DNA of 64,000 bases from Prosopocoilus inquinatus (Eukaryota > Arthropoda > Insecta > Coleoptera > Lucanidae): assembly GCA_036172665.1 (NCBI GenBank), contig CM069872.1, forward strand, positions 22,423,001 to 22,487,000. Direction: 5' to 3'. Shown one piece after another: positions 20,170 to 30,239 of this stretch (its first letter is position 1; the number at the start of each line of letters is the position of its first letter). The notes beneath the pieces are model-generated. The model had not been told where the DNA came from, ran no database searches, and saw only the letters and a list, made by a program, of their open reading frames with translations. The position numbers and the translations under genes were made by a program.

Positions 20170-22590
20170 TTATTCAAAAAATAGGTATCACAAAATAATT
20201 CTCATGCTACTGAAAAGAGAATTGAAAGGTCATTTAAATGAAGTATCAAGTGACTCCTCATTTCATTTAAAAATTTTAAAGGAGTAACTGTCACTCGAAG
20301 AGGTAAGAACGGAAGAAATAGAATTTTGTTAAAATATTATCATTTTATAATAAAAAATTGATAAGATTCAGGATGGTTTAAAATTAATCCATGACTGAAG
20401 TACTGACCCTTAGAAATAGAATGTAATGCACTTAAATATGTAAAAATGTTAAAGTATACAGGATGTTTCATAATTTTTTCAGAAACTTAAACTTTTAAGT
20501 TGCAATTGTTTCTGTGCAAATGCATATCAAAAATAATAATAATTATAGAAATAAAATACTCCTACATGTCAACTCATTTATCCAATTGAACAGTTATAGA
20601 TTCGGTGTGTAATTCACTTATGATACATGCTGTATATACAACATAATTTATGGTTATAACTACGATTGATAATTTATAAACAATAATACGTACCATTGCT
20701 GCAGTTTTGGGCGTCTTTAAAAACTAATTAACTTACGAGTGATGTCGCATCGTAAAAATCCATTGTTTATAAAATTTCTCTTGGGAACGAATTAACTTAT
20801 TTTATTATAACTCCTTTCACCTGCGAAACCAATTGTTATATTATAAATAATATTAAAAAAAGTTAAATGTGCATTAATTTATCTGAACAAGCTATTTTAT
20901 TCCTCAAATAAACCAAATTATCTATAAAACTAAATTAACAAATTTCTAAATTATCTCTCAAAATAGTGAGTGATGATCTTTTTTTCTAATTGATTTATGA
21001 TTATGATTTTAACTAGTGTATCTTTTAATATTGATTTGAAAATAAGTAGGTACATTTTTGTCCATATTAAAATACTATTTGAGCTTTTCGATGTAACTAT
21101 TATGAAAAATTTAATATTTTTGGTTGTGCGGAAAGGGGGATACTTGTCAATACAGTAGTGCAATTCAGGAAAGAATACATACACGTCATGTACGGAAATC
21201 GTCGTAGTTACACTATCTTTACCACCACTATGCGAATTTTTATGTTTCGGAAAATGCATCATTAAATCAAATTCAAATACGAAATTAATAATATTAATGT
21301 AATGCAATCACCTGAAATAGACGAATTCCAAATATAACGTACATGTTTTCTTTCCTAAATTGAACAGTACCGAAATCACTCGCTATTGAAAATTACTGAG
21401 TTGTGTAATTATTTAAAAACATTTTCTTGCTCACATAAAAATGAATTATTATTTTGACGATTGTGACCAATCATCTTATATGACAGGGTTTTCTTTTTAG
21501 AATTATAGTGAGTGGTCAAAGAATGAACCAGTAACCTTGTTTTTGATATTTTTGTCATTATTGGAAATTGCACATGGTATATTTAAATTCAACTATTTAT
21601 TCTTAAAAGAAATTTCAAGAAGTTCGGGAAATCTTAAAAAAACAAAAATAGATTCAGTATTTGGCAGAAGACAGGTTAAACAATTAATAATTTATATGCA
21701 ATAAATGTTGCTTTGTGAATGTGTGATGAAAATTAAGAACCAATGTCCAATGTCACATTGTAAATGAAGGTCGTCGGGCACAAAAAACAAGTTTTTTCTA
21801 AAGCGAAGGTTACTTTGTCTGACTTAAAACAGTAAATAAATCGGAATTTTAACAGCAGGGGCAGATAAACTAACAATTTTCGTATTAATCATAGCAATAA
21901 TCCACACTAAATGCGATTGAAACGTGACTGCTCTCTTTATTTTTCTGCGAAATTAGTTAAATTTTGTCTTTACAAACGATGATAAAATTCAATTATCGAC
22001 TCCTAAAAATTAATGCACTTGCTCCTTAAACGTTTTCACTCAACGATAAAAAATAATTTTACCGTCTTGTATAACAAATAACATTTTGTCATGAATTAAT
22101 TTGGCATGCATTTGGAGCATTAGAATCCAGAACAGGATATACTTCATTTTCTTCATTTATTTAATAGGAGAGAGCTTCAAAATAAATAACCGGTAAAAAT
22201 AATGATGCAATTTCTAGTTTTTTGTTTATACAATTTCTGTTTAATTCTAACAATTATATTATATTTGTTTTTTTTTAAATAAATTTCAGGAAAGTTTCGA
22301 CAATCAAAAGTAGATTCAGTATTTGACACAAACATATTTAGACGAAATATTAAATAAATACATACCAAAAAAGCCTAGTTTTGAACGTTAACAACGAAGA
22401 GCTAAAAAGCAACAACATCAGTATACGATATCTCCGCACCTTCGCGGAGGAAGAGGCTTGCCGAACTAGTGTCATAATAAAGATTATTTAGAAAAACAAC
22501 TTTGTTTTCTTCTGAATCGAATTAATTTGGTAAACACGTATTTACATGCGATGTCATACGTGCGGTAAATACATGTAAATATAAACTGCT
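20170..22590. other. No gene recognised
   Basis: AT-rich DNA in the right half of the viral element. A 118-codon minus frame at 20951-21307 has no motif I know. A short segment (AGATTCAGTATTTG plus flanks) recurs at about 21650 and 22310. Confidence 0.35.
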
Positions 22591-22592
22591 GT

Positions 22593-22815
22593 ATGCATAG
22601 TCGATAAGAGCCACTAACTACGATTTCTTTTGACGCTTTTTTGCAACGTTAGTAGAAGAATGGTAGAATCTTCAAAGTTACTATTGCTTTATACGAGTAA
22701 AGGCAACATTGCAGTATTTATAAAAAATAATAATAACTTTGAAGATTCTACTAACGTTCCAAAAAAGCATTAAAAGAAATAGTAATTAAATAGTGGTTAT
22801 TATCGACTATGCATG
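22593..22815. mobile_element. Palindromic MITE, ~223 bp
   Basis: ATGCATAGTCGATAAGAGCC at the left is mirrored by TATTATCGACTATGCAT at the right; arms continue with GATTTCTTTTGACGC and ACGTTAGTAGAATCTTCAAA-type sequence, covering most of the element. No coding. Confidence 0.65.
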
Positions 22816-23329
22816 CATCAGAAAGTTTTTAATTTGTTTACTGGAAAGTTAAAAAAACTAATTTGTCTATCTACTGAAAATAACTCTATTATATAAAATA
22901 AAATGGGTCTCAAATATTAGGATAATCGTATGCATTTAATTAATTTATCAAGAATAATCATTACTCTCAGGAATGCAGTCGTTGCCGAACCTCGATTTAG
23001 AATGTCATCCTTTCAACCAAAAAAACAAACGCCGGCTCCGTCTCAGTATAGAGGAGCAACTCGAGAACATCAGAAGTCTCAATACGTTTAAACACAAATG
23101 ACGATTCATATTATCTATTCGCATAAATTGTTTGCCACACTGATTGCAATCAAACATGTTTTATAATTCTAATAAGCACTATCGCGTTCACTATGTTCAA
23201 TAAGTTGATAAACTCAATCTGGGGGTCAACCGTCGTCTGCGGGTATCAAATTAAACACCTCCTTAAATAGGTACATATTCAATAACAGGTTGCGTTAGGG
23301 TTATTTCAAAACAATTACATTTGACTCAC

Positions 23330-24020
23330 CGCGCTTCAAGGTCCGTTACGAGGTCACCTCAGTCATTTCAAGGTCGCCTCAAGGTCACCTCAAGGTCATT
23401 TCAAGGTCAACTCAAGGTCATTTCAAGGTCAACTCAAGGTTATTTCAAGGTCAACTCAAGGTCGTTTCAAGGTCAACTCAAGGTCATTTCAAGGTCACAT
23501 CGAGGTCATTCAAGGTCACCTCAAGGTCATTCAAGGTCTCCTCAAGGTCGATTCAAGGTCACCTCAAGGTCATTTCAAGGTCACCTCAATGTCATGGTCT
23601 TGACCTTGAAGCTCATGGTGGGGTAAAGGTCACCTCAGAGTCATTTCAAGGTCACCTCGAGGTCATTTCAAGGTCATCTCAAGGTCATTTCAAGGTCACC
23701 TCAAGGTCACCTCAAGGTTATTTCAAGGTCACCTCAAGGTCATTTCAAGCTCACCTCAAGGTCATTTCAAGGTCACGTCAATGTCATTTCAAGGTCACCT
23801 CAAGGTCACTTCAAGGTCACCTCAAGGTCATTTCAAGGTCACTTCGAAGTCATCTCAAGGTCATTTCAAGGTAACCTCAAGGTTATTTCAAGGTCACCTC
23901 AAGGTCATTTCGAGGTAACCTCAAGGTCATTTCAAGGTAACCTCAAGGTCATTTCAAGGTCATTTCAAGGTCACCTCAAGGTCATGACCTTGACCTTGAA
24001 GCTCATGGTGGGGTCACGTC
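23330..24020 (+). repeat. TCAAGGTCA array of the right terminal repeat
   Basis: About 690 bp of roughly 22-bp alternating units CACCTCAAGGT / CATTTCAAGGT. Reading by eye I count roughly 35-40 exact TCAAGGTCA sites. TCAAGGTCA is the monomer site bound by FTZ-F1/SF-1 and ERR-type nuclear receptors (established for those families). An open frame over part of it is a by-product of the period. Confidence 0.9.
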
Positions 24021-24110
24021 AGGAATAGGCCGATTCTGGAACCTCCTCCGACCTTGACCTTGAATTTTATTGGTCAAGGTCGGAGGAGGTTCCAGAATCG
24101 GCCTATTCCT
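24021..24110. repeat. Right terminal hairpin (39-bp perfect arms, 12-nt loop)
   Basis: Arms 24021-24059 and 24072-24110 are perfect inverted copies with loop TTGAATTTTATT, the reverse complement of the left loop. Six bases (ACTACT) separate it from the element tip at 24116. Confidence 0.95.
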
Positions 24111-24399
24111 ACTACTTTTAATATTTACTACTTAATAATTTCAACTTTTTGTATTAAAATTAAATAATTAATGGCGCACATGTTATTCTGGTAATGTGTA
24201 ATTAGTAATAAAATGTGTAATTGCTTATTAGAAACTGACATTTGCTTTAATTTTTTTAACACAAGCTAAACTTTTTACCATGTATATCCCTATAGCCACA
24301 AAAAAGGGTTAGCAAGACAAGTACATATTCCTAATATTTCTTTATGAAAATGAAAACTAATTCTTCTGTGCATCAATAAGTTTAAAAATTGTAATCAAT

Positions 24400-25260
24400 C
24401 TTCTAAGATTAGAAGCACTGCCTTTCTTTTGTTTTTTGCATCTTCCGCGCTCATTCCCTGTAAACGCGAGTAGACATATTCGACAAAGGTTCGGTTAGAA
24501 TTCTTTTCTTCGATCTTGGTTTGCAACGTTGCTGCAATTTTTTGCGCAACATCTACAACTTCCTTTATGTCTTCATCAACTTTTTTTCTTTTAATGGAAG
24601 CCTGTGTGGCGTCTTCTAAAAAATATATATGTACTTAGAGTAGGTACTTAATAACATGAAAATTTACCTTTTTCTGGTACAATTTTTCGTTTCGTGACTT
24701 CACCTGACTTCACCCGACTGTCTTTGGTGTCTTCTATAAAAAATTTTTTTGTATATAAACAATACTCAGAGCATGGAAACTACAGTTACCTTTTCTTGAT
24801 AGGACATTCTCATCTGCATCAATACACTCTACATTACGTTTTTCAGCATCCATGTCTATGTCCTCTCCTTCATTCGACATTGCCGATGGTGACAGAATAT
24901 AATCGATAGTCGACCATGCTCAAGATGAACATGATGAAGATGGTCGGCTATCTATTTTACTCTGTCCCTTCGGTGTGGATGTATGAGTTCTATAATTGAT
25001 CAAATACTTGTAAAAAAGAAATTTTTTGAAAAATTGTAAGAAAAATTAAATAGTGGTCGATCAATTTTCTTTCTACTTACTGTCTGGGCCGTGTAAATTT
25101 ATTATAAAACAACATTTTATCAAAAAATGTCCATTGCGATTCACACGCTTCTGAACCACTTGACACAATGGCTTCCCAGTAACAACAATATATTCAATAC
25201 ATTTACCATTCATATTTACAATTGTTGATATCTCTTTCCAGGCTTGCTCCTTTTTTTATT
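24400..25260 (-). pseudogene. Harbinger accessory (MADF/Myb-like) gene remnant
   Basis: On the minus strand near 25250-25080 codons read QAWKEISTIVNMNGKCIEY and, after a frame change, EACESQWTFFDKMLFYNKF, which fits the MADF/Myb-SANT-type domain (spaced Trp residues) of the second protein of PIF/Harbinger elements. Near 24600-24400 a coiled, Lys/Glu-rich tail (EDIKEVVDVAQKIAATLQTK, then TFVEYVYSRLQGMSAEDAK) matches the C-terminal region of such proteins. Putative introns interrupt at 24610-24670 and 24730-24790. The partner protein brings the transposase to DNA. It is broken and sits where this gene should be, opposite the transposase. Confidence 0.55.
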
Positions 25261-25261
25261 G

Positions 25262-25980
25262 TTTTTGTAATCTTTGTCCTTTAAATTATATAAAAATTCA
25301 TAGTTCTGAATGATTTCTATCAGCAAAAATAGACTGTCTTCTGAAAATGATTTTAAGTTTATATGCTACATAAGAAAATCTGCTACGATGCTCAACTTAA
25401 ATTATACTTCTGCATGCAAACCACAGCAAGGGCTACGAAACTGCAAATGGTATAACAAATTAAGTTCAACATCGTTGTACAGTTGCGAGCAATAAATTTT
25501 TGTCGTCATTATAATTGTCAAACATTCGTACTTGACTCGTATTTGATTAAAAATAAAGAGATTGACGTCTTTAATTTTGAAGATTAGGAATAATTTCTTA
25601 AAAATTAAATTTGTTTTTGATCCTCTTTTGGCAAAAGACTACAAATTTATATAAAAATTTCTAATTTACGAAATTGAAACTGACACTTTATTTGACAGTG
25701 ACGACTAAAATTTATTGCTCGCGGCAGTATGTACAAATTGATAATTACCTAAATTCTGCTCCTGTCCCGCCATATTTTCTAAGTGGATTGTGTTAGCGTT
25801 TGATTGGTTGAAGGTCGAACGGCAACGACGAAAGTTAAAACTTGGTTATGTATGAACGCAACCCAACATCATGCTAACGTAATGTAACATCATGTAAACT
25901 GCGAACGGAAACGGGAACTACTTTTAAAACGAAACTTAACCCCTCCGTATTTTTATCTTTGAACGTCGGCGGCAACAGCG
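25262..25980. other. No gene seen; right interior of outer Harbinger
   Basis: AT-rich DNA leading to the right inverted end. I recognise nothing coding. Confidence 0.4.
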
Positions 25981-26696
25981 AACTTCAACGGCGACGTCAA
26001 GTTTATAAATCAGGTCTAAACCTTGTGGTCATATTACATGATATGGTATATGTCAATGGAGATATATACTCGGTGTCTCACAACGTACGGAGCGGAGGAG
26101 AGTGAAGGGCAGCTGTAGGACATCAAAATAGAGTTTTTTTCTTAATTCGCTTTTGACCAAAATAAACATTATTTCACAAAATGCAACTTTATTGTTAAAT
26201 AAACTCTAAATTTATCAAAACCACCGTTCATAAAACATCTGTATTAATCTGTTTCAGTTTTGTTTTTAATTAATAGGCGAAGCACAACGACATGAAAACC
26301 CGTATTTGGGCATTAAAAGAAAAAATGAAATAGCTGTAACTTTAACGTGACTACATTTTTCAAAATAGTTGTTTATTGTAAAGCAGTGTACAATTAACTT
26401 ATAAATGCCTCAAATTTGAATTTAAAACATAAGATGTTAATTAATTTTACTTTAAACTCTTGTAACTTCTTAGTAATTGATTTTTTACCAAAAATTTGTT
26501 AAGAAAAAACTTTAATTTGATCTCCTCTAAATATCCTTTTAATCTCCTCCTAATTTATGAGACACACAGTTTAATGACATTAAAAAATCACAAATTATAA
26601 AAAAAACCTAAAAATAGTAAACTTTATATAATTGTAAAAAAACTTGTTTATAGATCAAAACATTCAGCTTATGGAATAAAAACTCTTATCAATGAA

Positions 26697-27690
26697 CTAT
26701 GATTTTAAGCGGACTCTGAATGTGGACAACATAATAATAAATTTCAACTCGGAAAGTAGCTGATTAAAAACTCCAGTGCAAATAAACAGAGGGTTTCCTT
26801 CAAAAAGAGTTACGCTGTGTGACGGAAAATTTAGAGTTTGTGCTTTTCGAGTACCGTATCGCTGTTGTATATCTGCGTTTCTTTTAAATAAGCCCGGATT
26901 TTTCTTAACATAGACGCAACATTCGTAAATCATTAATGAGTAAATTGTTAATACCTTAAGACGTTGGAAAATAGGCTTACAGTGAGTTTATGTATTTAGT
27001 TTTAACATTGCTCTGAGAATTCTTTTCTGAAGTATAAGAACACTCGATATTTGAATAGCTACTCCCCAAAACATTATGCAATATCTAATACGAGATTTAA
27101 TATTCCCATAATAAAAGAGTTTTAGATTTTCTAAATCAATAATTGATCAAAGTTTAAATATTAAAGTTTAATGAGCTAAGTTTATTGCATAATTAATCAA
27201 TGTGAGTAGTTCATTTAAGCTATTCGTTAACATGCAAACTTAAAAACTTGTAACAATCAACTTGATATACGGATTTGCCCATAAAGCGAATTAGTAAACT
27301 ATAGTCATTGTTTTTAAAATATTTAAAGTATATGTATAAAGTTGGTTTTCTTTTCGTTAATAATTAGATTGTTTTTGGCACTATGTTTTACTATTTCATT
27401 AACACTAGTATTTACTTCCTTAGATAGTGATTGCATTGATTTTGAACTAAAAACAATTTATATATCATCGGCAAATTGATAAACAGTTCCATTTGAAACG
27501 TGAGATGGAAGATCAGCTACGAAAATAATATATAATAAAGGTCCTAATATCGATCCTTGTGGAACATCATTTATTAAAGGACAGACGGAGGATTTAGCAG
27601 ATTCGACATATACAATTTGAGACCGACCAGATAGGTACAGGTAGGAGCTATTCCATTTATAGGCAGGACCTCGAATTCCGTAGCCATCAA
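26697..27690 (-). pseudogene. Non-LTR retrotransposon RT remnant
   Basis: From 27690 the minus strand reads SSYLYLSGRSQIVYVE, then NDVPQGSILGPLLYIIF and VYQFADDI followed by a stop: the PQGSxLGPLLF and FADD boxes of jockey/CR1-type RT. Further pieces follow in other frames: SRIRYCIMFWGVAIQISSVL near 27080-27010 and IQQRYGTRKAQTLNFPSHSV at 26900-26800, the end of the RT/thumb region. Many stops and frameshifts. Dead copy. Confidence 0.75.
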
Positions 27691-27699
27691 ACCATTAGC

Positions 27700-28250
27700 T
27701 TAACATCTGCATCACCGAATATTTCTGTATTTGTAATATTCATATACTTGTTCTGAATGATTTCCTTCTCATCTCTTCTCGCAATAAATTCGCATAGCAC
27801 TACATTCATTTTAAACGCATAATAATTTTCTTGAGACCATTCTTAATTCGTCTTCGGAAAACTACTTCTTAGCAGGTCGAGGAGGACTCAGAAGCAAGCT
27901 TTGCTGAATGTAATTAGGAGCTCTAATGTACATGAATTAATACGAACGTGCATTTCTTAATTCTATGGAGCATCCTGGATGAAGATTCACTTCTACTTCA
28001 TTTTCAATGGGAGCCTACTTTATGAAACAATTCTAATATTAAAGTACATGTTGTTATAAAATATTTTTACACATACCTCCAGACGTCTCTTTTTCAACGT
28101 TTCTGTTAATGCCAGGTGAAAAGTATAAAATCTACCCTAATACCTACAGCTACGTAGTACGATTCTGATATTAATTGCACTTGACTAACTAACAAATGTA
28201 GTGTCTTATAAATGGGTTTCGACAATACAAAATGGTCACTCCCAAAGTTA
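27700..28250. other. No gene seen
   Basis: AT-rich DNA between a LINE remnant and a mariner-like element; nothing recognised. Confidence 0.4.
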
Positions 28251-28253
28251 GTA

Positions 28254-29552
28254 ACGGGTGGGGTAAAAGTTCCGCTACCATTTTGATTGCCTATAACTTT
28301 GTTGAAAGAGAAGTTAAGTAAGTTTGGTTTTCATAAAAAGTTTATTTGGCCTTTACATTTTTTTTTCGTTATGATTGGAAAATTATATCGGCTAAATGGT
28401 GACCGCGATTCGCTATGCAACTTTCGGCTCTTTTTAAGGTATTTTTCATGACATCCTGCAACATCTCGGGCTGAATTTCTTCAATTTCGTGACGAATATT
28501 GTCTTTAAGATGTTGAATCGTTTGGGACTTATTCACATAAACTTTTGATTTTAAAAAACCCCATAAGAAAAAGTCTAGTGCTGTTAAATCCGGAGATCTG
28601 GCTGGCCATGCTAAATCGCCATTTCGCGAAATTAGTCTTCGTGGAAAAACGGCATTCAATAATTGAATTGTTGAACGAGCTGTGTGTGCTGTGGCCCCAT
28701 CTTGCTGAAACCACGTGTTCTCTAGTCCTTGCTCTTCCATTTCAGGCACAGGAAAATTTCGAATCATGTCTTGGTATCGTTCAGCAGTAACAGTAACTCC
28801 AACACCTTGGTCATTTTAAAAAAAATAGGGACCAATGATGTTTCCAGCATGAATACCACACCATACAGGTGTTTTTAGTGGATGCAATGATGTTTCTTGA
28901 ATTAATTGAGGATTCTGTGTTCCCTAAAACCGACTGTTCTGTTTATTGACGCGGCCACTGAGAAGAAAATGGGCTTCATCGCTCATTATCAGTTTAGACG
29001 AAAAATCTTCAATTTCACCAGACAGCCTTAGGATTGCATTACTGTACTCAACTGGTTGATCAGGATCTCTCGGTAGCAATTTGTACACTAATTGAATTTT
29101 GTACGGGAACATTTTCAAATCAGTTTTCAAAATTCGCCTTAAACTGCGTGCAGAAATGTGTAACTGGGAACCACGTCTCCGAATTGATGTTTCTGGAGAC
29201 ACTGCAACACTATCGCGCACCAGAGCCACATTTCCAGCGTTACGAGACGTCCGTTGTTTTCCAGAACGAGGCCTGTCTGCTGTCGTACCGTACTGTCGAA
29301 AATTCGCATGTAAACGATAAATTGTGGTTTTGTGAGGCACTGGACGATATATTTTTGACGCAATTTCCGCTGAGTGGCAATAATGGAACGATTATTTTCA
29401 ATAAATATTGTCACTGTTTCTGCTTGTTCTTGTGGCGTATAATAAAATTTGGACGTCTACACAACACAATGGTTAAAGCTAAACTGAGCTAAACATCACA
29501 TAACCAAGATGGCGCGCAATAAAAATGGTAGCGGGACTTTTGTCCCACCCGT
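28254..29552. mobile_element. Mariner/Tc1-superfamily element, 1299 bp, TA target duplication
   Basis: Inverted ends ACGGGTGGG...AAAAGT(T/C)CCGCTACCATTTT meet TA on both sides (28252-28253 and 29553-29554). Inside is one minus-strand transposase pseudogene spanning most of the length. Size and TA site fit the superfamily. Confidence 0.85.
28369..29470 (-). pseudogene. Mariner-like transposase (DUF4817-type N-terminus), frameshifted
   Basis: The N-terminal part reads TPQEQAETVTIFIENN then, in a new frame, PHKTTIYRLHANFRQYGTT, a DUF4817-like helix-turn-helix. Catalytic blocks follow: KLIMSDEAHFLLSG (first Asp), ENTWFQQDGATAHTARSTI (second Asp) and DLAWPARSPDLTALDFFLWG (third acidic residue). 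At least two frameshifts (near 29330 and in the T-run near 28815) and stops break it, so it is inactive. The terminal repeats remain well matched, so it could still be mobilised in trans. Confidence 0.85.
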
Positions 29553-29565
29553 TATATGGGAAGTT

Positions 29566-30230
29566 GCCTCATGCAATATCGGACGGACTGGACATTTTTC
29601 GTATCGGTCTCAAGTCTACGTCACTCGTCCAAGCTGAAGCTGCATTTAAAATCGTTAGAATAGTTTCGTCGTTATGGTAACGGCACCCACTATGCATGTG
29701 CCGTGGATCGCGACCAAACAAAATCGCTGAGTTCAATCTGACGTCACGAGAGACCGCACAGACACCCCCACCAACGCGACCAGGCATTCGGCTTTATGCA
29801 AGCTTATGAGATAACTTTTCATATACGGCATTCAGTCTAACTAGGCAATGACGTCAGTGAATCTAATGATGGCACACGATCACGTTGTTGCCAAATTTCT
29901 ATGTTGACAAGTAATTGTTTGTACGGGTCAAGGTTAAGTACTAACCTTTGAAATCAATTTTATTCATTATATTTTTTTTATTTATATAATTATACATCAA
30001 ATACAGTGCAGACTTATTTCCTGAAAATGTACCTAGATTGTACATGGATCATGTCAAAAACCGACAGACATACTTCTTAATCGGCATGAATTAATCTATT
30101 ACATATCTTAAGCAGTTACATTGCCGAGGAATCTCTTATGTTATTCATTTTATAAGTAAAAACTGTAAAAAGTAAGTAAACCTTTCACTCAGTTAAATAT
30201 CATTTGTTGTGTAGAATGAAGGATTATATC
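29566..30230. other. No gene seen
   Basis: Mixed-composition DNA; 29570-29800 is GC-richer with an open minus frame but no motif. Confidence 0.35.
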
Positions 30231-30239
30231 ACATCACAT

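Larger units (their letters stand above)
6077..24116. mobile_element. Maverick/Polinton-like (adintovirus-like) endogenous viral element, 18,040 bp
   Basis: Both ends begin AGTAGT followed by an identical hairpin and inverted repeat sequence; TTTAAT is duplicated exactly at 6071-6076 and 24117-24122. Long inverted termini, 6-bp duplication and 5'-AG terminus are hallmarks of Mavericks/Polintons. The left half codes adenain-like protease, penton-like and major-capsid-like proteins, plus PLA2 and PC4-type proteins, as in Polinton/adintovirus relatives. PolB, rve integrase and FtsK/HerA ATPase are not recognisable anywhere in it, so it is either non-autonomous, or has lost them, or represents a different lineage. 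It is inserted in the outer Harbinger element, giving a relative age. Confidence 0.85.
4148..26016. mobile_element. PIF/Harbinger element (outer), interrupted by the Maverick-like element
   Basis: The left end ACCTGATTTATAAACTTGAC (from 4149) is matched in inverted orientation at the right end (25996-26015). TAA flanks both sides (4145-4147 and 26017-26019), as expected for the 3-bp TWA duplications of PIF/Harbinger. A HARBI1-type transposase pseudogene lies next to the left end and a second, minus-strand accessory gene next to the right end. Subtracting the 18,040-bp insertion and its duplication leaves about 3.8 kb, normal for an autonomous Harbinger. A second copy of the terminal motif occurs subterminally at about 4240-4270. 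Confidence 0.8.

Noticed and set aside
20951..21307. 118-codon minus frame as a remnant of viral PolB or ATPase
   Set aside because: No Walker, polymerase or exonuclease motif is visible; composition is that of AT-rich noncoding DNA.
23321..23626. Open frame of ~100 codons with repeating SRSFQGQLKV-type peptide
   Set aside because: It is the translation of the TCAAGGTCA array; the period keeps the frame open. No coding signal independent of the repeat.
23330..24020. CRISPR-like array
   Set aside because: Units are ~22 bp with no unique spacers, in a eukaryotic transposon terminus and without cas genes.
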